From Symsagittifera roscoffensis (taxonomy: Eukaryota > Xenacoelomorpha > Acoela > Convolutidae), in the NCBI RefSeq assembly GCF_963678635.1, contig NC_087062.1, positions 86,527,845-86,591,844 on the forward strand: a stretch of 64,000 nt of DNA, read 5' to 3'. The position numbers and the translations under genes are program-made. Every line of letters begins with the position of its first letter. Position 1 is the first letter of the stretch. Of this stretch, positions 43,850 through 54,179 are shown piece by piece. The notes beneath the pieces are model-generated. The model had not been told where the DNA came from. It ran no database searches and saw nothing but the letters and a program-made list of their open reading frames with translations.

Positions 43850-46800
43850 TTACTTTTTAAATTCTACTTTCTTTAATATTTTAGATTGGGGGATGAACAT
43901 TTTGTAGTTTTTACGTGGTTGATTTCGGAGTCTTGTTGTTTTTCTATGTTCTGATTTGTCTATTTCTTCTTGGGGTATTATTTGTTCTGTCATTTTTCTA
44001 TTTTTTCTTTGTTTTGGAGATTCTTTGTGGTTTTGTGTATTGTTTTTGGTGGCGTTTGGTTTTGTGTTTTGATTTTCGGTGGGGTTATCATTTTGTTCTG
44101 TGTTTTTCAGATGTGGTTCATTTTGAATGATTTTTAATCCTGTGAAAGAATATAATTGGGTTAATTCGCGGAGTGCGTATTCTTTTGGGTAATAAGGTAA
44201 TAGGTTGTTTCGATGTTGAACGATTTCTTTTTTGTTTGAGTCGATAATTTTATATGTGACATCTGTGGGTTTTGCAATTATTTGGTAGGGTCCTTTTCGG
44301 AGGGGTTGTAATTTTTTAGAAATTCCTTTGTGAGTATTAAAGTTAGGTATTAAAACGAATGTTCCAATTTTTAAATCGGAAGCTGGTGTAAAACGTGAAT
44401 TGATTTGTTCATTTATGTTTTGTCTTTGTAATAACTTTTTCGTTATTTTTTGGTAAATTTCATTGTGTTTCTTATCTCTATTTAAAATCCATTCGGTGTG
44501 TGTACCGGAGGCTAATTTAAGAATTTGTGGGTGATGAAAATGATCTTCATCGTGTGTATGTAAAGGTAGGTTATAACAAATTGAGTCTTTATTTGGTTGG
44601 CAATAACCTTGTGCGTTTTTATGTGAATTGGCTGTAAACATTATTGGTTTGCGTGGCTTTTGGTTAAAAACCATTTCATATGGTGACATTCCTAAAGTTG
44701 TCGTAATTTGTGAATTATATGCTAAGGGAAATAATTTTACATCTGCTGACCATTCGGTATATTTTGTATCATTTCCGTTGATGATACATCTAAGATATTC
44801 TTGTAGTGAACGGTTCATACCTTCGACTAAGCCGTTTGTCCAAGGTGCATGAGATGTACGTGGTTTGTGTTTAATGTTGTATAAATGACATAGTGTTATT
44901 ATTTCATTATTTATGAATTCTGTACCATTGTCTGTGACTAAAATTTCTGGTAGTCCAAATTTTGCTATCCAGTGTTCATAAAGTGTTGTATATGCGTAAT
45001 AAGCATTACAATGTGGTACTGGGTTAAGTGCTACATAATGTGTAAATGCGTCAACAATTACCATAATGTAGGAGTTTCCTTCTGATGAGGGTGAAATTGG
45101 TCCCTTGGTATCAAATGAGATACGGTGATTAAAGTACAGACTTTGTCCTTTAAAATCTTGTTTTTGTGCTATTTGTTTTTGATTTGGGTAAGGTTTATTT
45201 AATTGACATACTATACAATCATTGCATAGTACTTTTATCCAAATTGGTGCATTTGGGAAGTAAAAATTTTGTATAAAATTTGAATATGTTTTCTCTGATC
45301 CAGAGTGTCCTTTAATATTTTGTGTATGTGAAATATTAAAAGCTATAAGAATCATACTTATAGGGAGACAGGGAACTGTAAATTCATTTTGATTATACTC
45401 TAAAAGGTCTGTTTTTTCGTTAATTGTTGTGTTGTTAAATTTGCGAAAGTATCGGAGGAGTGTTTTGTTTCCTAGAATGGTTGAATCTGCTTTGATAGGT
45501 TTAGTTTTATATTTGTGCCATGATTTCAGTTGTCTAATTATCGGGTCAAGATTTTGATATTGTTTTATTGTTGAAATTGTAATCGTTTCTGTTGGGGGGA
45601 GAAAAATGTTTTCAATTTCGAATTTAGATAAGGGTATTGTATCAAGTGGGTCGTGAAGGTCAAAAACTTGATTTATTGTGTATTTTGAATCATTTGTTTG
45701 TGGTCCTGATAAATTTATTTTATCAGTTAAATCTTCTTTTTCAATTAGTGGAAAATGGTCTTTCTTAGGTAGGTGTTGTTTTGTTCGTTTTTGTTGGGTG
45801 TTATTTTTTATCCATTGAGAATATGGAATTGGTTTGAATGTTGATGTTCCAAGTAGGTCAACTTCATAATGATTATTTTGACAATCTAAATAAAGTGGGA
45901 AATGTTGTAAATTATTTATTTGTGATTGTTCAATATCAGTTTTAACTGCATATTTGCATTCTAATCGGGGTGATGTTTCGTTTTCTGCAAGGTAGAATTT
46001 TATATTTTTGGGTATTTCAACTGTTGTTTTTCGTGTAAGTAATTCAGGTGGTGTATTTCGGCTTAAGGTGTCTGGTAGTGCAAGATTTTTTCCTGCAGTC
46101 CAAACTATATGTAAGTTTGGAAACTTCATTAGAATTAATTGAAATCTGTAAACTCGATGGTTTGGGTTAGATTTCTGTGTGAAAAGAAAAATGATTGGTT
46201 TGTGATCTGTGAATAAAACTGTGGGATGTTTTGATCCAAGTATCAGAAATTCATATTCTGTAAGTGTATAGATTATGGCTGTACATTCTCTCATTAGAGT
46301 TGAGAGTCTTAGCTCTGCTTGAGTGAATAATCGAGAGTTTGCTGATATAAGGTTCATTTTATTTGTACCATTATGTGATTGTAATAATGCTGCACCGATG
46401 CCAAAGTTCGAAGCATCGCACATTGCATAAAATGGTTGATCTGAGTCTGGAATTGTGTTTGAAATTTGTTCAGTTAAAAGTTTCTTTATTTCTTCAAATC
46501 GTGTTTGATGTTCTGTGTTCCATTCAAAATTATTTTGTTGTCTAAGGATGTTATAAAATGGTCGTAGATATAATTGCATTTTATAAACATATTTACTTAA
46601 AAAGTTTAACATTCCAAGAAATTCTTGGATTTTCTTTTTATTTGTTGGTGGTTGAAGTTTTTGAATAGCGTCAATGCGTGATTTCAATGGAGTGATTGTT
46701 TTTCTTTCTATATTATGTCCTAAGAATTTAACTCTTGTCAAAAAGAAGTGTGATTTATCGGGGGCGGCCTTCAGATTTTCGTTCTGAAGTATTTGGTGAT

Positions 46801-49800
46801 ATTGTTCTAAAACTTTGAACATTTCGTCTTTTGTTTGTGATTGCATAAAAACATCGTCTAGATAGGTGATTGCGTTTTTCTTGAGTATTAGTGGTCTAAA
46901 AATTTTGCTCATAAAAGCTGAAAATGCTGCTGGTCCTATGGATATTCCATAGAATAAGCGGTTAAATTCATATTGTTGGTTTCCGATTACAAATTGTGTT
47001 AAACGTCGTGATTGTTCATCTAGTGGCATTTGATTGTATGCACTATTCATATCGGCGGTTGTAAAGTATTTGCCGTTTATTTTTGTTAAAATAACTTGTA
47101 TTGGTTCAATGGGCCAATTACATTTTGATTCATCTATAAGTGAATTGAGGTATCTAGCATCGAGAACGATTTTTAATGATTCTCCTTTAGCTAGAATGAT
47201 AACGGGGTTGATGAATGTGTTGCCTTTTGGTTGTTCTTCTTTATTAACCGGTGATATAATATTGTACTGTTCTAAAATATCGAGTAATCTGTTTACTTTA
47301 TCATGTAAGTGAATTGGTACTTTACTTGCTCTCTGTTTTTTGAAAACTGCGTCTGGTTTTAATGGGAGATGTAGTGATGAACTGATTTTGCCAACATCGA
47401 ATTTTGATGTTGCATAGACTGATGAATATTTAATTAGCTGTTTGGCTAACTTTTCGAATTCGTCTTGTGTTATTTGTGAATGTTGGAAATTAAACATTGT
47501 TAAAAATTTCTGTTGGTCTGCTGTGTAGTTACTTATGTTGAATGTAGGTTTGAAATATGGAGTTTTTGTGAAATAATCCGTATTTCTGTTTTCGTTACTT
47601 ATTATATTATTTATAGATAATTCTTCATTAAGAATTGTAGATTGGCAAATATCTAGTAATTGGAGTATATTATTTACGCGATAGGCTTTTTCGTGTATTG
47701 GTGATATTGTAGCGTTAGTTTCACAATATCCTAAAAGTCCTAAAGGTAATGTTACTTGGTAAGGTGTGTTGTTATAAACATGTAAGGAAATAATATCTGA
47801 ATTCGAATTTTTCAAATATTTTATTGAAGAGATTGTGATTTTGAAAAATTTATGAATAGGTTTGAATTCGAAATCTGACATATAAAATTTTTGTTTGTTT
47901 TGTTCTTTATCATATTGGTGAACTTGTTTGATTGAAAAATTATAGATGTTTCCTGATAGTGGTTTCAGGTGTTTTCTTTGTTGGTTAAATATCGGATAAA
48001 ATTTTGAAAAGAATGGTGGTTGTTTATTCAATCTTTGAAAAAATGTTAAGGATGTTTCTTTTGCTTTTGTATATTTATCTTTGATTAATATTTTACTATT
48101 TAGTATGTTAATTGTTGGTATATACTTTGAAATAAAGGGTATTCCAATGATATTATATTTAATATCAGTGATATGAAATATTTGTTTAAATGGCTTATTT
48201 AAAATTTTGCTTTGCTCCATTGTTCTGGTAGGGAGGAGAAATAATTGGATTTTTCCGTAGTTTATCAATGTTGATCCTTGTGCTGTCGCTAGCTTACTGG
48301 AGGTTTCAAGAGGTGTTAGCTTTGGATGTAAAGTTTTTATTTCATTCCATGTGGGAATGTTTATTATGTTTGATTCTGCTCCTGAATCAATTAAAAAATC
48401 TATTTCAAGGTCTGGTGGTTGAAATTCTTTATTTCTTGGGCTTTCTAAGAGAAATGGTATTGTCCAAATTTTTTCTTTGGGTTGTTCTTTTTGTATATTT
48501 TGATAAATGTGGTTTGTATTTAAGCATTTTGTTTTGACATTTTGGTTGGGTTGTTCTGTAGTATTTTTTGCATTTGTTTCTTGCGTTGTTGGTGTGGAAT
48601 TGATGGGTGTAGTGTAATAATTTTGAAGAAATTCTGATTGATTTTCATATATGTGTGATGGAAAGGGTTGTTCATATATGACAGATTCATAGTCATTTTC
48701 GACTTTTATCATATTGATAGCAAGAGTGTTTTCAGTATCACTTTCTGAATCTGATGATGTACAGTTTATTTGATTGAGTTGTAACGTATCAGTTGCTGTG
48801 TCATCAATACCTGGGGGGTCTGATGTTGTTTCTGGATTAGATTGTACTTGATTGATTTGTCTTTGATGTTTAGGTGTACTGCTTCTATGACGATTATTAG
48901 AGTTATTGTAGTGATTGTTATTCCGGTGTGGTGATTGGGAATAATTTCTATAACGATTATTATAACTTGGGTGTCGATTTTGTGAATTATTTCGCGATCT
49001 GTTTTGGTAATTATTGTTTGGTCTGTTATAGTTCGATCTATTATATGAGTTATTCCTTGATCGATTGTTCGGATAATTCTGGTTTCGGTTGTTTGAATAA
49101 CTTCTATTTCGATTATAGGAGTAGTTTCTATTCCTATTGTATGATGAATTTCGTGATTGGTTGTTTGGATAGTAGTTATTTCTTGATTGGGAATTAGATC
49201 TAGAAACAAATCGTTGTGTATTTGAATTTGATCTGGAGTAGTTATTTCTACTATTTGGTCTATTGTAGTGATTTTGTGATGAATTATACGTGTTTCTTCG
49301 TTCTGGTGATCTTCCTCTATAACTTGAGTTATATGGGGATTGATTTCTTGTATAACTGGTATTGTTCGGAAGTGGCTTTCCTGAACTGTTGTTGCTGTAT
49401 ACATTTTTGTTTGGTAGATTTTGATCTTTTTTCATGTATTGATAGAATGATTTATTTGGTTCTTTGTATTTTTGGGGTTTATTTTGACTATCTTGCTGTT
49501 TTTGTCTACATTCGGAAATACTATGTCCGTATCGTCGGCAATAATTACACCATTTTTTGAAAGATGGTTTGCCTTTAAAGTTCGGGTTCTTTTCGTAAAT
49601 ATTGAGTATTTCAGTGATTTTTTCAACGAGATCTGTTTCTGATTCTTGTATATTATTAATATTAGTGGGAGTCGTTTCAATTTTGTTAACGTATTGTAAT
49701 TTCAGATTTTCCGTTTCTTCTAGTTTCATCGTGATTTCTGCTTGTTCTAGTTTGTCTACTAGTTTTCTAAAATCTAAATCGGGTTCTCGAATTGAAGAAG

Positions 49801-52072
49801 GATGGGATGCTCTCTTTTTTATTGCTATTTTCCTTAATTGTGGTGTTAAGGTCATCATTAAGATTTCTGTCATCTTTGTGTTTTTATAGTCATGTGTATT
49901 TAGTGAGTATGCTTTTCGAACTAGTGTTTCGATTCGTACTGCTATTTGCTTGATGGTTTCGTTTGGTAATCTGCGAATTTCATTACATAAAACTCTTTGT
50001 TGTTGTTTGTTTCTTTCGGAGTCAAACATTTTTGAAAATTCTTGTGTAAATCTTTTCCAGTTTGATTTTATTTCTTGAGGTAGTACTGAAAACCATTTTT
50101 GTGCTGCGCCATCTAAGGTTGTTTGTATCAACGCTGTGCGTCGATGTATCCAGTTTTGATGTAGTGGCGTATTAATTGGTTCAGGTCCTATATTTAAAAT
50201 CAAATTTGCTGTTACTGCATTTAAGTAATCTTCTACAGAGTATTCAGGGTCTGTTCCTGTGAAGACCATTAAAGGTTTATTTGATGTTATTGATGATCCA
50301 CCCATAAGGTATGGATTCATTGTCATTTGTAATGATTCAGCTGCATTTGGCATTTGAGAAAAATTTGAAAGTTGGTTTCTTGTTATTTCATGTTGTTGGA
50401 GATAATATGGGAGTGGTATTTCGTTTTGCATTTGTGATGGTTGATACGAGTGTGTAGTCATTGGATTTTGTTGTTGAATTGGTTGAAAAGATTGTATATT
50501 AATTGGATTTTGTTGTTGAATTGGTTGTTGATATTGTGCATCTATTGATTGTGGAGAAAAATTTCTATAATTTGTACGTGTTTTCTGTATTCCTTGTCTA
50601 CGATATTCTTGAGTATTTGGTGCAAATATATCTGGCTGTATGAAATCATCATCTGAGGATAAATAATCCATTTGATAAGATGTCTGTTTTTTATTTTTAT
50701 TTTGTTGAAAAAATGGGTAATTTTCACTGCGATCCTGTGGAGGATTTGGTTGAAAGTTTTTGGAATTATATTGGGCCGTTGGGTTATCCCAGTTTCGAGG
50801 TTTTGTATATTGATTAAAATTTCTTTGTGGTTGATAATTTGTTTTTGATGGATGTGTATAATTATAATTATGGTCTGCAAAGTTGTTTCTAGTGAATGTT
50901 TTGCGTGTTTTTGATGGTATTGTCATGGGTCTGTATGTTTGGTAATCCATATGTGAATATTTAGGGGCAACCGAAGGTTTAACGGTTGATTGTAAGGTTA
51001 CCTGTGTTTGTGAAGGATTTGTATTTCTTGGTGTTGTTAAATTTGGGCGTATTGGTGAAATACTTTGTTGTGTAGTTGTTGTGTGTACAATTTCTTCATT
51101 TATGAAGTGTGATGGTGTCTGGATATCTTGTTGAGTAAGATTCCTAGTTCCATTGAGGTTTTCATTGTGTATGACTGTAGAGTTTAAACTATTATTTTGT
51201 GTATCGGGTAAAAATGTATTATAGTTTAATGGTGTTGCATCTATTGTTAATGGTATTACTCTTACATAATCTCTTATGTAAGATATTGTACCTATTGCTT
51301 GACTTGAGATTGATTGTGGAAAGTTTATAAATGCGGGATGAGACCATTCGGGGTCCCAAACATAATCTGATTGTTCTGTGATAGCGGTATCATCGTTCGG
51401 ATTTTGGGGTCTAAAATTTTTTCTTGCTTGTGCAATTAAATCAATATTGTGTGTGAAATAATCTATTATGAACCATGCCAAAATTTTTTGTAAATCGTGT
51501 TTGGTATGTTGTGAAACGTCGTCTTTCGTGAAATTTTCTTTAATGATGTTTAAATAACTAGAGAGTAGTGTGATTTCATGTCGTACTCTTAGATGTTTAG
51601 ATGTTTCTGTCGGTGAGACATTTGTTATTGGGATTTCGTTTTCTAATATCGAAATATAACTATATATTATTGCGAAAACTTCATTGGTGAAAATGGAGTT
51701 TGCTCTTTGTGAGTTATGGTATTGGATGCTTTTTATATATTCTGAAAAAACTTTTGAAAATTCTAAATCAAGATCGTCTGTTTGAATAGTATATGTTCTA
51801 TTATTATGGTTTGGGGAAGTGAATTCTATAGAGTAGATTCCATACTGTTGTGTTATGTTGCATATATCTTTTAGATAGTGATCTATGATTTGTCTTTTGA
51901 TTTTTACATCGGGGAACTCTGTTTTACATGGACTGATTCCGGGTTCAAATAAATTTACGAGTAAATTTTGACAAAATATGTGTTGTCCTCTATCGGTATC
52001 TGCATCTACTATAAAAGGAAAGATTTCATCATCATCTGGAGTTTCTTCACCTGGGGTGTGCGTTGAACTCAT
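43850..52072 (-). CDS. gag-pol: Gag-Pol polyprotein of the LTR element
   Basis: 2740 codons in one frame, ATG at 52072. Residues 1 to about 600 are an extra N-terminal region: a folded-looking part to about 270, then Gln/Asn/Pro-rich sequence with repeats of QPIQQQNP. About 600-760 is the retrotransposon gag domain (FTGTDPEYSVEDYL, RFTQEFSKMFD). CCHC knuckle at 842-855 (CNYCRRYGHSISEC), then an Asn/Arg/Ser repeat tract (about 915-1075). Protease DSG at 1229-1231. RT catalytic YLDD at 1737-1740. RNase H from D1886 (CDASNFG) to about 1995. Integrase zinc domain about 2245-2290, core D2321, D2381, E2417 (D-x59-D-x35-E), GPY motif at 2594-2596, then a basic tail without a chromodomain. It copies element RNA into DNA and integrates it. 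Gag and Pol share one frame, so the Gag excess must come from another mechanism. ORF155 overlaps its start by 26 nt. Confidence 0.95.
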   Translation of the reverse strand: MSSTHTPGEETPDDDEIFPFIVDADTDRGQHIFCQNLLVNLFEPGISPCKTEFPDVKIKRQIIDHYLKDICNITQQYGIYSIEFTSPNHNNRTYTIQTDDLDLEFSKVFSEYIKSIQYHNSQRANSIFTNEVFAIIYSYISILENEIPITNVSPTETSKHLRVRHEITLLSSYLNIIKENFTKDDVSQHTKHDLQKILAWFIIDYFTHNIDLIAQARKNFRPQNPNDDTAITEQSDYVWDPEWSHPAFINFPQSISSQAIGTISYIRDYVRVIPLTIDATPLNYNTFLPDTQNNSLNSTVIHNENLNGTRNLTQQDIQTPSHFINEEIVHTTTTQQSISPIRPNLTTPRNTNPSQTQVTLQSTVKPSVAPKYSHMDYQTYRPMTIPSKTRKTFTRNNFADHNYNYTHPSKTNYQPQRNFNQYTKPRNWDNPTAQYNSKNFQPNPPQDRSENYPFFQQNKNKKQTSYQMDYLSSDDDFIQPDIFAPNTQEYRRQGIQKTRTNYRNFSPQSIDAQYQQPIQQQNPINIQSFQPIQQQNPMTTHSYQPSQMQNEIPLPYYLQQHEITRNQLSNFSQMPNAAESLQMTMNPYLMGGSSITSNKPLMVFTGTDPEYSVEDYLNAVTANLILNIGPEPINTPLHQNWIHRRTALIQTTLDGAAQKWFSVLPQEIKSNWKRFTQEFSKMFDSERNKQQQRVLCNEIRRLPNETIKQIAVRIETLVRKAYSLNTHDYKNTKMTEILMMTLTPQLRKIAIKKRASHPSSIREPDLDFRKLVDKLEQAEITMKLEETENLKLQYVNKIETTPTNINNIQESETDLVEKITEILNIYEKNPNFKGKPSFKKWCNYCRRYGHSISECRQKQQDSQNKPQKYKEPNKSFYQYMKKDQNLPNKNVYSNNSSGKPLPNNTSYTRNQSPYNSSYRGRSPERRNTYNSSQNHYNRPNSRNNYSRSNSNTQRFVSRSNSQSRNNYYPNNQSRNSSYNRNRNYSYNRNRSYSNNRNQNYPNNRSRNNSYNRSNYNRPNNNYQNRSRNNSQNRHPSYNNRYRNYSQSPHRNNNHYNNSNNRHRSSTPKHQRQINQVQSNPETTSDPPGIDDTATDTLQLNQINCTSSDSESDTENTLAINMIKVENDYESVIYEQPFPSHIYENQSEFLQNYYTTPINSTPTTQETNAKNTTEQPNQNVKTKCLNTNHIYQNIQKEQPKEKIWTIPFLLESPRNKEFQPPDLEIDFLIDSGAESNIINIPTWNEIKTLHPKLTPLETSSKLATAQGSTLINYGKIQLFLLPTRTMEQSKILNKPFKQIFHITDIKYNIIGIPFISKYIPTINILNSKILIKDKYTKAKETSLTFFQRLNKQPPFFSKFYPIFNQQRKHLKPLSGNIYNFSIKQVHQYDKEQNKQKFYMSDFEFKPIHKFFKITISSIKYLKNSNSDIISLHVYNNTPYQVTLPLGLLGYCETNATISPIHEKAYRVNNILQLLDICQSTILNEELSINNIISNENRNTDYFTKTPYFKPTFNISNYTADQQKFLTMFNFQHSQITQDEFEKLAKQLIKYSSVYATSKFDVGKISSSLHLPLKPDAVFKKQRASKVPIHLHDKVNRLLDILEQYNIISPVNKEEQPKGNTFINPVIILAKGESLKIVLDARYLNSLIDESKCNWPIEPIQVILTKINGKYFTTADMNSAYNQMPLDEQSRRLTQFVIGNQQYEFNRLFYGISIGPAAFSAFMSKIFRPLILKKNAITYLDDVFMQSQTKDEMFKVLEQYHQILQNENLKAAPDKSHFFLTRVKFLGHNIERKTITPLKSRIDAIQKLQPPTNKKKIQEFLGMLNFLSKYVYKMQLYLRPFYNILRQQNNFEWNTEHQTRFEEIKKLLTEQISNTIPDSDQPFYAMCDASNFGIGAALLQSHNGTNKMNLISANSRLFTQAELRLSTLMRECTAIIYTLTEYEFLILGSKHPTVLFTDHKPIIFLFTQKSNPNHRVYRFQLILMKFPNLHIVWTAGKNLALPDTLSRNTPPELLTRKTTVEIPKNIKFYLAENETSPRLECKYAVKTDIEQSQINNLQHFPLYLDCQNNHYEVDLLGTSTFKPIPYSQWIKNNTQQKRTKQHLPKKDHFPLIEKEDLTDKINLSGPQTNDSKYTINQVFDLHDPLDTIPLSKFEIENIFLPPTETITISTIKQYQNLDPIIRQLKSWHKYKTKPIKADSTILGNKTLLRYFRKFNNTTINEKTDLLEYNQNEFTVPCLPISMILIAFNISHTQNIKGHSGSEKTYSNFIQNFYFPNAPIWIKVLCNDCIVCQLNKPYPNQKQIAQKQDFKGQSLYFNHRISFDTKGPISPSSEGNSYIMVIVDAFTHYVALNPVPHCNAYYAYTTLYEHWIAKFGLPEILVTDNGTEFINNEIITLCHLYNIKHKPRTSHAPWTNGLVEGMNRSLQEYLRCIINGNDTKYTEWSADVKLFPLAYNSQITTTLGMSPYEMVFNQKPRKPIMFTANSHKNAQGYCQPNKDSICYNLPLHTHDEDHFHHPQILKLASGTHTEWILNRDKKHNEIYQKITKKLLQRQNINEQINSRFTPASDLKIGTFVLIPNFNTHKGISKKLQPLRKGPYQIIAKPTDVTYKIIDSNKKEIVQHRNNLLPYYPKEYALRELTQLYSFTGLKIIQNEPHLKNTEQNDNPTENQNTKPNATKNNTQNHKESPKQRKNRKMTEQIIPQEEIDKSEHRKTTRLRNQPRKNYKMFIPQSKILKKVEFKK

Positions 52073-52514
52073 TTTTTCGTTCGATAACTGTTAATATGTA
52101 ATTATTAATGTGTCGAATTGGTTGATTCCAATTGTATAGATGTACTGGTTTTTGTTTGTACTGTTTTTTTATTCTTCTTTTTCCTCTTTGTGATGAATTT
52201 GAAGTTGTTTCTGAGTCAGAAAAATATAATTGATCGTGAAGTGGGTAATTTTTATCTATTGATTCTTTTAGTTTGTAAAGTTCGTCTAAACTGTTGGTTT
52301 CTGATTCTGAAAATGCGTTTCGATTTTTTGAAAATCTTTTTCGTGTTATTTGTCTTTGTTTAGTTATTATTTTTCTCTTTAGTGTTTGTCGTTTTGTGCG
52401 AATGTATCCAACTGTTTGTGTATGAGGTGTGATTACAAGGTCGTATTTTTTGTTATCTATTTCACAATTGTGTAAAATGATTGTTTGTTTATTTCCTAGG
52501 TTTTTAAATGACAT
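52047..52514 (-). CDS. ORF155: basic leader-proximal protein
   Basis: 155 codons from ATG at 52514, the first substantial ORF after the leader. Strongly basic: TKRQTLKRKIITKQRQ near residues 40-55 and RGKRRIKKQYKQK near 110-122, separated by an acidic/serine stretch (SESETNSLDE, FSDSETTSNSS). No knuckle or known domain. It ends 26 nt inside gag-pol in another frame, so gag-pol translation may depend on reinitiation or leaky scanning. The basic clusters suggest nuclear entry or RNA binding. Not seen in the old copy, which lacks this end. Confidence 0.65.
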   Translation of the reverse strand: MSFKNLGNKQTIILHNCEIDNKKYDLVITPHTQTVGYIRTKRQTLKRKIITKQRQITRKRFSKNRNAFSESETNSLDELYKLKESIDKNYPLHDQLYFSDSETTSNSSQRGKRRIKKQYKQKPVHLYNWNQPIRHINNYILTVIERKNEFNAHPR

Positions 52515-53745
52515 AAGGTTTAGAATGACGGATGCAAAAAGTTGTTAAATGATTTCTATTTTCCTAAACTGTTAGTTCTTACGATTTTTTGGTTAGCTTA
52601 ACCTGGGTCTATTTGTTCAGGGTTGGAGAGAAAAGTATATCGATTCCGAAGAATGATTTTTACTTTCTCGTGACTAGTATAAGCTAAGGTGTTAACTTAC
52701 TTAATCTTACTTAGGGGTAGTGATTGTGTTCAAGGGTTGGAGAATAGTAAATCGATCCACAAGGTTCAGGTATAATTAGAACGCGAGTAGTTCGTTAGAT
52801 ACTATTTTAAACTTACTAAGTCTAAGATTTATCCTGGGTCTGGTAAGAGGGGGGGTCAAGTGAAGGATGAATAACCGAAGTTCTTCACTGTTTATCCTAA
52901 TTTGAATGATTAGTTTTGTTTAAAAATTTCTATTAGTCCTGGGTTTTTAGAAAGGGTTGGGTAGTGAATCGACGTTTGAGGTCGTTAGACACTTTAAGTT
53001 GGTGGGGGAGAACAAAGTTGTTCTGTTTGATCCAAGGATAAGCCTTGATGATCAAATTTAAAATTTAATTAGGTAGAAAATGATTTAAGATCCAAGGATA
53101 AGCCTTGATGATCTGGTTTTAAAATTAAGTGACTTTAAGTTTTAATAAATTTTTAAATTTGTGTAAAGGAAAGATTTAGTGTTTTGATGATATTAGTGGG
53201 TTTATGATTGCTGTTATGTTTTAGGTGATGAAGCTGGAACAACAGGATGATTTATGATTACTAACCATTTATTGTCATGCTACTAATTTTTATTTTTATT
53301 TTCCAATAAATATTTTTCAAACATGTTTTGTATAATACTGCAGAATTTTAAGAAAACGATCTTAGATCTTTTTATCAATCGTTATTGTATAATATTAATT
53401 TTGTTTAGCGCCTGAAATGATTTTGAAGGTTTACTTCAAGGTTTTATGTTTGCAAATGGAAATCTAAATTCATTGCAAGTAGTATTCGAAATATAAAAGT
53501 TTGTTCTGGCTTTTGCCGAACTATCATATAACTATACGGCAAGTTTCTACTTTGTCGTATGTCGTCTTTGGTTCGATGTCTTCTTCCAATTCCGGGTAGT
53601 TCTATTATGGTTCGGAATATTGGCTCGGATCTATTGAGTCGGAGAGACATTTCAATTAAATTATTGTCGTATAACATTTTGTAAATGTTTTTGTCTAATT
53701 TCTAATCTATTTTTGGTTAATTCTAATCTAGTAAGGTCTTGTTCG
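52515..53745 (-). promoter_or_regulatory. Leader with repeated motifs
   Basis: About 1.23 kb between PBS and ORF155. CCAAGGATAAGCCTTGAT occurs twice exactly 60 bp apart (within 53029-53053 and 53089-53113); each copy can fold through CAAGG/CCTTG. A GGGTTGG...ATCGATYC motif with a nearby CCTGGGT recurs three times (52621, 52734, 52960). A 77-codon minus-strand uORF lies at 53444-53677. Repeated hairpins in a leader suggest packaging or dimerisation signals. Confidence 0.5.
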
Positions 53746-53763
53746 AGACTTATGGTCGCACCA
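53746..53763 (-). promoter_or_regulatory. Candidate primer-binding site
   Basis: Two bases inside the 5' LTR the element sense strand reads TGGTGCGACCATAAGTCT. It starts with TGG, the complement of a tRNA CCA end. The matching tRNA was not identified. Confidence 0.6.
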
Positions 53764-53765
53764 GA

Positions 53766-54175
53766 TGAGTTAGGACTGGGGTGTATAACTCATAGAGTAA
53801 TTTCGGATAGGGTACACCGTCTGCTCGTCACGCTATCTTATTTTCGGCCGGATAGATTCGTGCAACTTCTTAGTCTAATACCGATCCTAATCTTACTCTT
53901 ATACTATCTAGTCTCAGGTTGTTTAACTAGTCTCTGCTAGGCTCAATAGATCTAGGGTATACTGGTTTATTGCGGCTGCTGAAGTGCTCGGGAGAGTCCA
54001 ACTAATTTCTAAGTTAAATTCAAATCTCTCTGGTGCTGAAATTACAAGTAACTTCAGCACTTACAAATAAGTGGGTTGTTAGTTAGATGGATCATGATTG
54101 GTTAATATTAAATACTTTACATTGGTAAAACATTTAATTTATCCAATCATAAAATATAGTTTAGATCAGGTTCCA
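53766..54175 (-). repeat. 5' LTR (410 bp)
   Basis: Same sequence as 35263-35672 by direct comparison, with the same TG...CA ends. In this position it supplies the promoter and RNA start. The candidate poly(A) signal is at 53966-53971 and the hairpin at 54035-54062. Followed by the GATT duplication. Confidence 0.93.
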
Positions 54176-54179
54176 GATT
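54176..54179. repeat. Target-site duplication GATT (right)
   Basis: Matches 35259-35262. Removing one GATT and the element rejoins ...GTAACGATT to ACACATTTATTC. Confidence 0.85.

Larger units (their letters stand above)
35263..54175 (-). mobile_element. Large env-bearing Ty3/Gypsy-type LTR retroelement with accessory ORFs
   Basis: 18,913 bp between GATT duplications, bounded by 410-bp LTRs that I read as identical (offset 18,503 throughout), which implies recent insertion. Gene order on the minus strand: ORF155, Gag-Pol, ORF76, ORF62, ORF X, Env, ORF599. Pol order is protease-RT-RNase H-integrase with a D-x59-D-x35-E integrase, which places it in Metaviridae. It is far longer than usual Gypsy elements (5-9 kb) because of a long gag N-terminus, a ~1.25 kb leader, extra ORFs and a 1.6 kb 3' non-coding region. 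All large frames are open; the only lesion seen is one UGA in ORF X. The env and compact overlapping ORFs suggest an endogenous-retrovirus-like life style. No older insertions interrupt it. Confidence 0.95.

Noticed and set aside
48766-49404. 212-codon minus-strand frame inside gag-pol (and 50542-50880, 49432-49680)
   Set aside because: Shadow frames of the Asn/Arg/Gln-rich repeat region of gag-pol in another phase; Ile/Thr-rich composition is an artefact of the repeats.
53740-53763. tRNA 3' half beside the 5' LTR (GTTCGAGAC...CGCACCA)
   Set aside because: The T-stem does not pair properly; better explained as the primer-binding site.
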